The translations under genes and the position numbers were made by a program. A stretch of DNA of 64,000 nt from Ligula intestinalis (Eukaryota > Platyhelminthes > Cestoda > Diphyllobothriidea > Diphyllobothriidae), in the NCBI GenBank assembly GCA_036362985.1, contig JAYGXS010000001.1:75582319-75646318 (forward strand). Reading direction: 5' to 3'. Shown piece after piece: positions 1-11,969 of this stretch; position 1 is the first letter of the stretch; each line of letters opens with the position of its first letter. The notes under the pieces are model-generated. The model was not told the origin of the DNA and ran no database searches. It saw only the letters and a program-made list of their open reading frames with translations.

Positions 1-3000
1 GGGTCATATTCTGGTTATCAATGGCCATTTGAGAAAACATGCTAAGGAGCGACACTTTTAGCAAATAAAATATGCATTTTTCTTTATCGGAAGGCACTTA
101 ATCAAATGATTTTATCAAGTTCAAGAATGAAAGACTAAAAATAGCTAAAAAAAATCAAGTCACATGAGCGTGTTTTCATATTGCAACGCTCGGGGATCAT
201 TTGTAGGCCAACGATTTATTCATCTGATACATCGCGAGTATCAGGTACTAAGAGCACGCACGTGATTCTCGTCTGATACCATCTTACTGGCTGCCTCAGC
301 TTGTAGCCCATCCTGAGCTAGCAGTCAGAACAGGACATAAAACCAAAAATAGCGACATTGCCAAGGGTATAATGCTTCGCGGTGTCTTATGATGATGCGA
401 GTGAAATGGACGTGCAAATTCGACGAATTCGCCTTATCTTGGATAGGATCGTTTAGAGCAATGCAGGAGCGTGGACTGTATTTCACTCAAACAATTTATA
501 AAGAAACTTGGTACTACTTTACAGGAAGTGTATCAAAGTAAGAAAATAGTTCCAGCGGGTGCTATTATGCTGAACAGTGGAGTTAAGACACTTATCGATT
601 TTACTTAAGTAATCGGCGGAAGCCTTTTTAGTATACTGGAAAATAGAAAAACTTACATAGTAACGAAGATAAACGTCCAGCCTATCTACTCAGGGCTTTA
701 TTTCCTTTCATAATGATCGTTCGACTAGAAAACGTTGGCAGCCTCATGGCCTCCTTCACCGTGTTATTCTACTTGTACTAGCATAAGCTACCTTCAAATT
801 TTGTGATTTTACCAACTTCAGGAAAAATTTGTTTTGTACGTCATTGCAGTTAGCCCTCCATATAAATAAATATGCACTCAAGCCAGTCTGAGCCAGGTAA
901 GGCAAAGAAACAAGAAGGGCGTTTTATGAAGAAAAATTGTCCGAGTGAATGAATAGTGGGACATCATAACCTGATCTGAAGATGGGCTGCGCACGGTCAT
1001 CACCCATCACAAAGGGAGAGAGATAAATATGCTTTACTTTGAAGGTAAATATCCAAAATGTCCAGTAAGGGGCAAGGGATAAGGTAAAGTACAAGGTCAT
1101 CGAATGCTCAAAGTTTAAAGGTTTACACGATATCCACATCTGTTATAGAGATAGGTCGGCTTTCAATTTCTACATTTCGGTTTCTTTACACGTGAGGTAG
1201 CTTGCTAGGGATAAGAGTATAGGGTGCTGATATGTCGATGTACGGCAAGACATATGACAGAAGCTTCGGCGTTTAGCACGGAAAGACTTCGGAGCCACTA
1301 GTTCAGAGTAGAGAGGATGAGTGATCTCACTAAGGACGCGATCAGCAAACTGCTGGACCGTTTTAAAGTGTCATTGTACTATAATAAATAAATGAATTTT
1401 ATATTTTAGGCCCGGAGGGCCTCGTCATTGCTAAACAAAAACATAGGAAACACCGGCAGCTGAAGCAAGCATTCGGAGGATACGTTTAAAAATGACTAGG
1501 TCTTTTTTAAGTTAAGCCGGCAAAATAACTGGAGAGCAGAAAAGAATGAGGGGGAGAATGCAAGCATCTATAAATCACCAGATTAGGGCTTGTGATGTGC
1601 GATATGAACACATTCGTTGAGGCAAATCAACCGCAGTTTGTTGTGCTTTCCAGGCAAGCAGCCACACTGCACGTAGAATCAGGTAAGTCGGACGCACAGC
1701 ACTGATGAACGATCAGCATGCACATGTGTTAGTGCGAGAGAGAGAGGGGTGTGGTGTGGTGTAGGATGACTAAACTGGGTTTGCGCAACCGCTCCTAGCA
1801 CGGTGTTAGACGGCGGCAGGACATGCACCGTCACAGGAGAGGGGAGGTAATGGTTGCTGCTTCGCTCATTCCAGCATCCGCTGACAGTGATGACGATGCT
1901 ACAACTGTCTTCAGCTCGATAGTGCCGAGGATTATGGTAATGATTATAACAACGGCGACGACTGCAGCCATGATGTTTGTGAATTGTTGCAAAGAAAGTC
2001 GTGTCAGTTACATCGTGAGACTGCATTGACGGTACGCATAAGCAACAAAAATGAGGTGGAAACTCCTACTTCCTCACTAGAAAAACCTGCATCTTATTCG
2101 AGTTCAAGCTGATGTTTAAAATTCCCACAGAAAAATGTGGTTTAGAAATTTCAGCAAAAAAGAACTCACAGAATGTGCCAGAATTCGTGAAGTCGTGAAC
2201 TAAACCTTCCAACTGAAAGCAGGTTGCTTAGACGAGGCTGCAAGATAGATATTTTGATAAAATAACGTATTCCTTCAGACGTTATGATAGGCGAGTATTG
2301 CGTTGAACATGTTTTCACCCACCGTTTTCAAATAACTCTTAGAACATACGAATGCTTAGACAGTGTGTATTTTCCGCATATTCTCGATGCTTGGACAAAT
2401 TCACTCATGTAGCCCAGAAAATATACCAGAAAAATGACTCCTTTTACTCATCTTGGAGACACCCTTTCCTTGCTTAGAGTTGCAGTTGACATAAAAACCT
2501 AACTTGGTTTTTAAAAGTTTAATAGTTCCTGCATATTTTCGAAGAAACACCGCACCTTTGACTGTTCTTAAGGTTTGTCAATGGTCTGGTATGCATTTTC
2601 ATCGGCGATGCGCATATCGTTTCCCGCTGCTACAAAGAAGACGTCTGGCGCTCGTTTAATCTTGACATAAATATAGGTTAATTCGCATGCACTGTAAGCA
2701 GCCTTAAGAAAATCACGAATTTTACAATACGTGAGGGTACCAAAAATGCCAAAAATTACACAACTCGAATTGCCTTTTTTCCTCGGGTAGTTTCAGAATG
2801 ATTTTCTATCGAGTGCGGATAAAACATAATTTTGGCGATTTAACTTATATAGGCACTGAAGATCAATGAAGAATACCCATAGTATGAAAATAATATTTTC
2901 GAAGCTGGCTCACACAATTGGATAGAATCATGCACGTTAGCCTGTCTTGCAAACTCACAAGGTAATATGCCCTATCTGGAATCATCCTCAGAGTTTTCAG

Positions 3001-3096
3001 TAAATTACCGAGGGTGACTTACAGGACGCAATTCAGAATAAGGAGTCTCGATGGCTGTAACAAGCATAGCCACTTCTCTCCTTAAGACCTTTCGAC
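1..3096. other. Non-coding stretch, nothing recognised
   Basis: I see no recognisable gene, tRNA or clear repeat boundary. Open frames are short and overlap on both strands. A short GA/GT-rich run lies near 1735-1770. The stretch is probably intergenic or intronic. Confidence 0.5.
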
Positions 3097-3184
3097 TTCA
3101 AGAAGTCAGGTTAGGCGAACGTACATTTTCAATTACCCATTATCAGGCAGTTACACTAATGTAAGGGAGGGTAGAGTAACAAAA
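3097..3184 (+). repeat. Left terminal inverted repeat of family A
   Basis: Complementary to 3760-3847 with scattered mismatches. It shares the motifs AGTCA(G/A)G, GCGAACGTACA and AAGGGAGGGTAG with the other arm and with the 25.1-kb copy. Confidence 0.75.
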
Positions 3185-3759
3185 GCTTAAGCATCCAATC
3201 AACGGTAAGGGGTAGAGCGCGTTCAGTAGTCAAGATACCAGCGCGGGGGAAAGGGGGAGGTGAAACGGGTCCGAAAATTAGTTAATGTCTTTGCTGTAAC
3301 GCGACTTAGTAGGAGGCGTGAAGACGTATGTTGAATTTTTCTTCGGCCAAGGGAGCCTTAGTGCTTGTATGAACGTCTTCTGTGCGTACAAAATCAGGTT
3401 ACTTAACTAACTGCCTCTGCTGTCGTAAGTATCCGCTGACGCAGGAACTTTGAACGTTCGCCGGCACTTTATCAACGACTTGGAACGCTTGGTTGACATC
3501 TACCCGGCGAACACTGTCAACGAGTGAACCAACATCGCACCAGATATGAATTTTACCACGCCTTGGTTAAGCCAGGCAGAAGGGCGTTCTCGCATTCGCT
3601 TGGAGAGACGCCTAGTTGTTCGACAAATGTAACCTGCCAACAGGAGCAAGTAAAGGCGTAGATACCCATCCCTCTCTCTAACCTCTTGATATGACTGGAA
3701 TATGACCCCTTGAGCTCTGAACACCTCTCCCCTTACCAAATGTTGATTAGATGCTTAAA

Positions 3760-3847
3760 TTTTGTTATCCTACCCTCCCTTATATTATTGTAATGGGCTG
3801 ATGAGGAATAATCGAAATTGTACGTTCGCCAAACTTGACTTATTGAA
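3760..3847 (-). repeat. Right terminal inverted repeat of family A
   Basis: The inverse partner of 3097-3184. Similarity to the 25.1-kb copy may continue about 15 bp further out, because both have GATACCCATG beside this arm. The true element end may therefore lie near 3862. Confidence 0.75.
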
Positions 3848-4439
3848 TTCTTACATGGGTATCATCGCTGAACTATCAAATTGCAATTTTTCGGACATGC
3901 GAACAAAGAGTATGTCTGCATGACTATATTACTAGCAAGTTTTTAACATACGAAAACAGCTGTATTGAGTTCTTATCCGGCTTACTTTTAGACAATTTAC
4001 TAGTGAACATTTCAGCTTATGAAGGGCCTTCCGAACGTTACTCATTCGTAAGAGGAGTGCCCATACTTCATATGCGCAACTTTTGTAGATTACCTCTTGA
4101 ACCTATTGTCACAAACGACAGTAGATAGGGAAAGAGAACCTACAGAAGTTCAGAATTTGTAAGATAAAAGTACGCTGTCATTGTACGTAGACTAAAAGTG
4201 ACATAGCTAGCGACTCGTTTGCCCAAACACAAGTTTGTAGATGCCACAATTTAATCATCTGTGCTACTCCTACTTCAACCTGTTACTATCTCTGATACTA
4301 GTTTCAAGGGGAGATCCAAAAAGTCAGGTGAAAAGATTTCTTCTTCTGGTAATTAAGTATCCACAATTTCTGGCATCTGCTATACGTCAGATAGGACATG
4401 GGACGTGATGGAGCCTACTATTGTAACCAGCCTGAATCT
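3848..4439. other. Non-coding stretch, nothing recognised
   Basis: AT-rich sequence with no recognised feature. Confidence 0.5.
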
Positions 4440-4735
4440 GTAGTGGACCATAGCGCCACAGTTGACTCATCACGCCAACGCTGGAGTTAGGCTGACCGCC
4501 GACCCCCGGTCCGTCTGTCGCTCAATGTCTGGAGTGACCTACAAACACCCATTCTCACATGCGCTAACACTGCGCCTACCTCACGCGGTCCAATCAATCA
4601 AAATCAAGCTGGCGGAGACAAAGTGCGCATTCGGCGGCCGCCCAAGATTACTGCAGCTTGACGGGACTTGAGATTCTCTCCTGAGCGGGCCGCGCCCTCA
4701 CGGCCGAATGCCATGCCGGACCGAGTGGCAACTTC
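4440..4735. other. GC-rich patch with CpG-rich sequence
   Basis: This block of about 300 bp is richer in G, C and CpG than its surroundings. It contains a short inverted pair, GCATTCGGCGGCCGC near 4627 and GGCCGAATGC near 4701. It could be a repeat remnant or a small CpG-rich regulatory region. No open frame here resembles a known protein. Confidence 0.3.
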
Positions 4736-6284
4736 CTCTTAACCCTTGTGTACACACTATACTGTTCCTAACAATCTGGCCTTCCCACCGTCATCTCTCC
4801 TCACCTAAAGGAACCATGGGCCTGGAAGATCGTAGCAGTTAAGGTTAAGCCTCACTAGCGTTAACCTACCTCGATAAATCCTCTCAATCCACCAATACGA
4901 AATTCGTGCACGTTACTTCAAAGTCCACTGCAGCCCCTCAAAACACTGCACTTTCGACGAAGAAACTTTAGGAGGAACGCTTTGACCCCGCGGTGAAATA
5001 CGGCGAGAGAGAGAGAGAGAGAAGAAAAAACACTATTGCTTTCATCCTCACACGAATAGCGTTAGCCACTAGCTCGAATATGCACAAATCGCCGCTGCCT
5101 GGCGCCGGCAATGCCCTGACTGGCATAGTGCCTTGTCTTGTAACTACAAGGAATAAGATCCACTGATGACACGCATAGCCTTTGCGGTAATTGCGCGTCC
5201 AAGTTCTCCGATTGGTTCGAAAATTATCCATTGTACGAGAGGAGGACTAAAATCGTATGCTTGTCACGCAAAGAGGGCCTTCAGAGAACTGTTTACGCCC
5301 AGAAAAAAGCAAATAGGCGCTTTTGCACTCCAAAACTCGGACTATTTGCGGATAATAATGCAGAGAAAAAGATGGAGAGAGTGAAAGACAACAGTGTGAA
5401 GTTTGTGGTAAACGAAACGAGGGAATTCATAGTACCGAAGGTAAAAATGCAATTCAAAAATGAGGCATCAGGCGGACTTATCTGAAGTTGAACTGTTCAA
5501 ACTCTGTGTTCAACTACCAGCCTCTAGAGACTGGGCATCATGCAGAGGGAGGAGAAGGTCGCAAAAGATCAAGAAGGAAACTGAGAAAACATGAGGTTTG
5601 AAGAAGGATCTTGGTCATCCCTGCCAGTGAGCACAAACCCACAATAAGGCAGTGATTGGCAGCCGAATGAAATCTACCATTTACCGCGCGGACAGGGAGG
5701 CTGCATTTTTATTTACAGGAAAAAACTGGAAGCTACTGCCGCAGTGCGAGCAGAGGAAAACTCTTTATTTTCAACTTTAGTTTCCTGTCGCTAACGTCTA
5801 ATTCAGCGATTACTTCCCTCCCTTCTTAACCTCCCCCCTTCTCCACTCCCTTTTTCTTTTAGTCTTAAAAATCTGGGAAGCTGAGAGTGAATCTGTGTGA
5901 CCAACGTACTTGGCGCAATCACACGTGCCAGTCAGGCAACAATTGACGCTGCAATTGAGTTGGGTTCGCGGCACGAACTTTTGAACGTGCACAGAATGAT
6001 ATAAAGAAGTGCAACCCGGTTTGAAGCCCTTTTTCACAAGAGAGACTAGGGACTAGAAGCGAAGCAATCGGGTAAGCGTAGACCCTGTTCTGACAAAACC
6101 GTAACCCTAGAGGAAATGACTCATGAGTGACTTTGACAATACTGACACCAACTTGCTGAGCATCGACCTCACTACCTCGTCCTAGTTTCAAGACACTGCT
6201 GAGGAAAGTGTAAGCGTAGGCGACTGGAGGGGAAGATGGGGTACAGTGGCTTACGAGTGCCGAAATCGCGTCAGTAGACAAAGA
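4736..6284. other. Non-coding stretch
   Basis: Apart from a short GA microsatellite, nothing is recognised. Two overlapping minus-strand frames (5810-6037 and 5919-6281, 75 and 120 residues) look fortuitous. Confidence 0.4.
5005..5023 (+). repeat. (GA)n microsatellite
   Basis: About nine uninterrupted GA units. Confidence 0.9.
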
Positions 6285-6455
6285 AAAATATGGAAGACAT
6301 TGCCCACAAAGACAAAGGAGACTGAAATGGCCATTTCTGGCTTATAAGCGAGCACCAGCCAGCTATACCCAACCCCAGGTAGTGTCCCACCCGAGGTCCG
6401 AGCATGCGACCTGTTAGCTAGAAGTCCAACACTAACCCACTCTGCCACGAGCTAG
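6285..6455 (-). mobile_element. tRNA-related SINE, family S1
   Basis: On the minus strand it starts with a tRNA-like head. An A-box-like TGGCAGAGTGGG is followed about 40 bp later by a B-box-like region (near 6395). The body then runs through AGCTGGCTGGTG into the diagnostic tail CAGAAATGGCCATTTCAGTC and TCCTTTGTCTTTG. The same body and tail recur at 11.5, 18.5, 20.9, 21.4, 29.8, 30.3, 45.6 and 47 kb. It has no coding capacity and would depend on a LINE for mobility. The A- and B-boxes are degenerate, so current pol III activity is doubtful. Confidence 0.75.
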
Positions 6456-7076
6456 TTGTATTATCCGCTTCGATCGAACAGTGAGCAGATTATGTGAGCG
6501 TTACTCTTGAAGCCCCAGCACAAAATCTTCATGCATAGAACTAATTTCGTGCCCATTTGCGCAACTCAAAATCAAGCCTTTTAAAGCGCCATGAAAGTTT
6601 TCCAGCGTTTAAACTGGTTTATAGTGAGAAAGGAAGCAACGGATCGTTCTCCCCCACCCCAACTTTTGCTCTCCTATAGCTGCCACCTCGTATCTATGGT
6701 AAGTTTGAACCAGAGCGACTGGCTGATCGGGCTTACTCGTGAGTAAAACGTGGCCCAGCACGTGACTGACTTTCCTCCACGGCATAGCAGACACACAGAC
6801 CAACAGTGAAGGAAGGCCCTATTTTAGATCTGACAGAACAGCGCTACCCGCTATGGAAGCCGCTTTCGACATCATCATCAACGCAGACAAGAATCCCTTG
6901 AACACACAAGATTCTAACAGTTACGCAAACTGCCATGCTATTTGTTATGCCAAGAGTAAAGGCAAATTATTCCTAGATTATCGAAGCCGCAGAAACGAAG
7001 GTCCAATAAAGTGGGGCTCTCGCCACCAGAGTAGGGCTAGTTAGCCGAAGGCAAACAGGTAGTCATTACTTATACG
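6456..7076. other. Non-coding stretch, nothing recognised
   Basis: Only short frames are present; no repeat could be assigned. Confidence 0.5.
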
Positions 7077-7434
7077 CCCCCTAGACAGGACATGGAAATG
7101 GGAATGCTGCACCCAAGTAGTAAAGGCAACCATGTGCACAAGTACAGGAGGGGTAAATAATCCAGTTTCTTAACCCCAACACTAGTTCTACCATAAACTT
7201 AAACCACAGTCCTAATTTTAAGCCTTTACCCTAAACCCTAATCCTGCAGTGAACACTAAACGTAAGCTTGCATGTAAACTTTGTCTTAATGTGTCTGAAC
7301 GTCTAAACTAACCTTTATAGAACCATACACTTCACCTTAATTCTTACCATCAACGGAATCTTAGGTTCCCTGGATGTTGGTGCACAGTCATCCGTATTGC
7401 AGACTCTTAATGTTCTCACATCCTGCTTAGGAGG
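7077..7434. mobile_element. Small TIR element with TTAGGG-like core, family T
   Basis: The left end reads CCCCCTAGACAGGACATGG; the right end, inverted, reads CCTCCTAAGCAGGATGTGA. The interior is a run of degenerate CCCTAA-type units (7165-7260). The end motif C(C/T)AAGCAGGACA matches the 34.1-kb copy and relates to the 9.9, 28.0, 53.2 and 57.6-kb copies. There is no open frame of note. It is most likely a MITE-like non-autonomous DNA element. The target-site duplication is not clear. Confidence 0.65.
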
Positions 7435-9933
7435 CCATATAAGTCCTCCTTACCGACAGACTTGCAAGCCATGAAATCTATCATGCTTTGCTACTATAGC
7501 AGATCTTGCATTCTCTATAAAGGCACCTGCAAGGTGGAAAACGCACAGCAGCATTGAGCCATCATAAACTGCAATGTTGCAGAAGCAAGGCGCGCCCTAC
7601 CCGACTCCTTTCTGTACAGCGATAGGTGGCAGGGGACTTTTATCCCTGGAGCCCATACCAAACAAAAGTGAAACTTTATGCAGGTGAAGGTAAGGGCCTA
7701 CTTTTTGAGGCCAACAAACAGCTCGAGAATGGATACATTTCCTTGGTGCTCTACAAAACACGCAGAAGGAAAGGCCATGCGAAAAAGGCTGCGCTGAAAG
7801 GAGAAACAAAATCAGTCCTGCGAGTTATGGCATAGCTCTCCTCTTCTACTTCAAGTCCTGAACTCTTGAGACTATGAACCCGATTGTCTCCTATTGAAAT
7901 AACATTCGTGTATGCTAGAAATAGGGCTATTTATAAAAACGTATTATCCACTGAAGAATTCATGAAAAGAAGCGGTTGCTGGATTACCTTCTTCGAAACT
8001 GATGACTAGGAATGGTTAATAATCTAATGTACTAGACCTTGTAAGCTCACTACACAGTAAACCGCTAGTGACAAGTACCAATGCAGAAAACTGGACTTAC
8101 AGAAAAATGACACTATGATAAAACCCTCCAAAACAGATGGCTTAAATATAGCTTTCCTGCAGTTGGAAAATGAAGCCAACTGGGGACTGATGGCAAAGTT
8201 CCCGGGCATCGTACTCCTTAGTGCTTCCAAGATTATTTTGAGAATGTACGCAGGAGGACCCTGTTTTTTACCTCGGGTTGCACTGAAACTTCGCGTATAA
8301 AAGTAGTTCAAAAAACTTACCTAAGGTCAAAATTCAAGTTTTATTTTTCCGTCCTAGTTACTCTGGCGCCACTTGTTGGACTCCTACGGTTGTGAGAGCG
8401 ATCGCAAAAACCCGACCCCACAAAAGAACACAGCCGAGAAACAGTCACAATTAAATGGATGCCAGATCAAAGGTCATAAATAGGTTGCCAAAGCCGTCGC
8501 AGAACCAAACCCCCTAGGATCCCCAGTACAAGTTATTTACGAAGTGAGCAGGACCAACTGTAAAACTTGAAGGGACCTGAAGTAGCATAGTAATTTGAGA
8601 CCACTGTAAGTTTGAACCAAAAATGCAATACTATCCTTTGTAAATGTACTGCAATGAAAAAATAGAGTGAGTGGCTCTTTCAGTCTTAAAATGTTTTGCT
8701 CCGGAGCAGCAGAAACCATGTCGCCTAAGTGGTCTCTGAACAAATGACCTCTGTGGCTTGGAAACCTGTCCCCCAAAAGACACAACTTAAACACCTGGAG
8801 GCTAAACTCAGGAGCATGCTGCGTACGATCCTTTGCATCAGCAAACAAGCTGCATCGCTCTTTCACTAGGTAAAAATGGGGTCACATCGGCTCATGGCAG
8901 GTGTTACTTGGACCGCGTGCAGTCTGTGCGAGTGCATTAATATTGCCGCACGACCCGCGTGCATCGCCTCAGCACCTGCATCCAATCTCTTCACCTGTAC
9001 GCAAACAGGCTCGAGTACGCCACAGGAGCACTGAAGATGGAGCAGAGCGTGAGCCCAAGGTTCAGACTCCCCTCCTTAAAGCAATGCAGTGCATTCCTGG
9101 GTAGAATAAATAAGATTTGCACGAAATCGTCACGACGCGGCAAAAGTCGTGGATTGGAAGATTGTCGACCAACAGGCTAAGTGAAACGGGGATCAGACAG
9201 AAATGGAAGTTTTCACTTATATTAGAGGCCCAGCCCCTAAGTGATATGCGTTAAAAGGTAACCTCACTTCAAATCGGACACTGAGGTCCATCTCATTTGG
9301 GTCACTTCAACTCGGTCGGATGGCTGTCATATTGGAGAGGGAAAAGAGGACCGAGTTTGCTCCAACCCCGATTAATGGCCTAGTTTTTTCACTAGAAATA
9401 AGTCAACGCGCTTTGAATTAATGCCTACGCACTATCGGCCTTGACGTCAGAGACCGACATCGGACGGGAAAACTCAGTCCCGCTTAAGGTTGATAATTGG
9501 ACTGCACTGACTTGTCGTGAATGTGGCCTTAACAGCTTTCTCAGATCCAAAACGTACCCTCGTCATTGCTGAGACCTGATTCATGTGGAATTGAGCACTT
9601 ACTATTGAACGAGCTTCTAGCTCCAGTCACCTCCGATTTGTCCTGCCGCTGGAGCACAATGCTCACGGGAATTGAGGGAGAGGTGGGTGTCCGAAAGTCT
9701 GCTTGACTGTAAACCGTTCACGTGCAAGTTACAGCTGCAGGCTTTTAAGGGCACTCTAAGTCCCCGTTGTTATCAACCTTCAATCTATCCCTATCTCATC
9801 ATGGCATCGTTTTGCTAGTCCAGGGTTGGATGTAGGCTGAATGAATGGAGATACCCAGCCAGTAGGCAGAACGCCACAACATGATTTTAACATATACATG
9901 GTGTTCTAGTGGAAGTAGGCGTGTTAATTCGTG
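7435..9933. other. Non-coding stretch, nothing recognised
   Basis: No frame exceeds about 110 residues, and none resembles a known protein. A slightly GC-richer patch lies at 8900-9080. Confidence 0.5.
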
Positions 9934-10195
9934 CGGTTGGACACGGGTATACTGACCTTCCCCCTCCAGTAATACGAGGGCCGTGAGCTAAATTGCGGGT
10001 GGTACATATTCCTAAGTCCTAGTCGTTATACTAATACTAACCCTAATAAGCCTATAATTAGCCTTAGAAGTAACCCTAATCTAATAGTTAATTCTAATCC
10101 CTATAACAACCCTACCCTTAAACCTAAGCCTAAAATGTCAAACAAGTCAACCTACATTACTGGGTTAGGGGGCTCTATATTCCTGGGCCCAACCG
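9934..10195. mobile_element. Small TIR element with TTAGGG-like core, family T
   Basis: The arms of about 65 bp are inverted. The left has CGGTTGGACACGGG, CCCTCCAGTAATACGAGG and GAGCTAAATTGCGGG. The inverted right has CGGTTGGGCCCAGG, CCCAGTAATGTAGG and a matching inner end. Between them, 10011-10135 is made of degenerate CCCTAA units. Length is about 262 bp. Confidence 0.65.
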
Positions 10196-10240
10196 TTAAT
10201 GAAATACAATAATTTGTGCTCTCAGCACCGATACTAGTTT

Positions 10241-10660
10241 TGAAACACTTTTTCCCGGAATAAATTTGAAAAAGGCACAAACCACAAGACTAGTAGAATT
10301 TCGAGACTTCATGCAATTTTTTGACCCCTCATTCAACTGCATACGGTTGTGATCTATTAATAAGATAAAATAAAGTAAACTGTCAAATTTAGTATCAAAA
10401 TAGAAAGCTGAAACTTGATGTGTAAAAGAGTAGGATCTATTTGTCTTAGATGCGGGTGCGCATGGAGAGCGGAAGGGGAGGGTGGAGACAGCTCATGTTA
10501 GAGTGAAAGCCTGTCGAACGTGATTCAAACAAAGGGGACCAAAGGAGCAGTCGGTAATACGGGCGAGAGAACGCGAGAGGAAGTGGGTTTATCGATCGTT
10601 ACCGCAGCAATGTGAGGTTGGTCACGTGATCCAGCCGCTTACAGAGTTCTGGTTTTCTTC
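10241..10660 (+). repeat. Dispersed repeat R1, copy 1
   Basis: Resembles 44180-44551 in the same orientation. Both share GGAATAAATTTGAAAAAG, CTATTAATAAGAT and, near the 3' end, GGTTGGTCACGTGAT. A purine-rich middle is shared more loosely. The class is unknown; it could be a SINE, a MITE or a UTR-type fragment. Confidence 0.65.
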
Positions 10661-11464
10661 GCCATATTGCAGCAGCCTCCACAAATCACAGGAGACGCCC
10701 GGTCGTCGCTCGAAGTACGACCTTAAATGCAGTCCTTTGGTCAACCGTATCGCCACTAGGGGCCTCGTGATTGAACTCTTGAGTATTTTATTGTCCGCCC
10801 TGAGCAATTACTTCGGTATATGTTCAGCTGACCGCGTTGCCAACTGCCCTTGCGTTCGTCCTATATATTTGCATCTGCAGCTACAATGACCGTATGCAGT
10901 TGAATAAGAAGTCACAAGCTTGCGTAACGTCATTCAATTCTGTTAGACTAGTTTTATTCGTACAACAGAGAGACCGCCTTTGTAACCCAAACGATATAAA
11001 TGTAAAGCAAGAGGAGATAAGGCCAAATTACCGTATATGGCACCTAACGTAGGTCTTAGGTTTTTCTGTAATCAATAGCGTAAATTTCGAGAAACCTACA
11101 GTCAAGATTGCGCATATTTCTTCGAGAATAGTGAAATTAGTGAGAGTCTGAAAAATACTCACCCCCCCCTTTGGGTGTTTATTCAGAGGAGTGTTTTGTC
11201 CGAGATGACAGCGGCTTTATAAAAATTAGAATTGACTACAGCAGATTTGTTTGGTTACATTTTGAAAATGATAAATATCAAGTACTAATGACAGTCTTGC
11301 CACAGTAGCTCAGATGTGAAGGTAATCAAATATTATTTATTAGGCAGGGTATTTGACAATGTGTGAAAAAACTGCCTTACTATGCGCACTAGACCTTACT
11401 ACGCTTAGTGGGTTACCCGTGACAGTGGGTGACTATCGTGGGCGGACCAAACGTATGTGGTAAG
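10661..11464. other. Non-coding stretch, nothing recognised
   Basis: Includes a C8 run near 11161. No gene is recognised. Confidence 0.5.
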
Positions 11465-11652
11465 CGCAGGCGGACTATTTAGACAGATGAACATTGTCGG
11501 CCAAGGCAAAATATACTGAAATGGGCACTTCTGGCTCATCAACCGTCACCATCCACTCAAATGTAATCCCAGGTGATGCACCACCCGGGACTCGGATCCG
11601 CGATCTGTTGATGGGAAGTCCAACGCTCTAACCATTGAGCCACGGACTCGTA
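11465..11652 (-). mobile_element. tRNA-related SINE, family S1 (best tRNA-like head)
   Basis: Read on the minus strand, the head has a classic A-box-like TGGCTCAATGGTTAGAG, then a B-box-like region with CGGATCCGAGTCCCGGG. The S1 body follows (GGTGACGGTTGATGAGCC), and then the tail AGAAGTGCCCATTTCAG. The head has about the spacing of a tRNA gene, but the body continues about 100 bp beyond it, so this is a SINE rather than a tRNA gene. It is the clearest evidence that family S1 is tRNA-derived. Confidence 0.8.
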
Positions 11653-11969
11653 GTCTTGCCAGTTGAGATCGGCAACGAATTAGCTGCGCCCGGTCTTCTC
11701 GTCTCTGGCTTGATACCGGACTCAGATGAGCGAAGGAGGGCCGGTAGGTGCTGCGCAAATCTACTATTCACATATGAGTCACCATTCTTGTGCTCAAATT
11801 GCTGTGGGGCAGACGGTAGACAGTGTCAGAAACAAAAGTTGAACTGTCGTCGGTTGTGTGTGAAACTGAGTTGAACGCTTTCAAGAGGCATTTGACAGCT
11901 CAGTCAGGAGAAGCCCTATCCAATTGAACGTGGAGAGCAGAAAAGGTGTCGAGAAATCCTTTGACAAAT
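11653..11969. other. Non-coding stretch, nothing recognised
   Basis: No gene or repeat identified. Confidence 0.5.

Larger units (their letters stand above)
3097..3847. mobile_element. Inverted-repeat (MITE-like) element, long form, family A
   Basis: The two ends are imperfect inverted repeats of about 88 bp (3097-3184 and 3760-3847). Both begin with TTCAA(G/T)AAGTCA(G/A)G, continue through GGCGAACGTACA, and reach AAGGGAGGGTAG at the inner side. The arms look about 80% identical. Between them lie about 575 bp with no recognised coding sequence; the longest frame there (79 residues, minus strand, 3500-3739) matches no family I know. The same arms recur at 25055-25198 in a much shorter copy. 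This is typical of a non-autonomous DNA transposon or foldback element. I could not define a target-site duplication, and no transposase is visible. Confidence 0.75.

Noticed and set aside
1735..1835. GT/GA-rich run as a microsatellite
   Set aside because: Units are irregular and too short.
3798..3817. Hammerhead-ribozyme-like words (CTGATGA...GAAA) in a family A arm, with a similar run at 25147-25167
   Set aside because: Stem II would have at most one or two pairs here and none in the 25.1-kb copy. No helix I/III partners or cleavage-site context were found.
5810..6281. Two overlapping minus-strand frames (75 and 120 residues)
   Set aside because: Different frames of the same DNA with no family resemblance.
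10011..10135. True telomere or telomere-fusion site
   Set aside because: The units are degenerate and bounded by family T inverted arms, so a transposon core explains them better.
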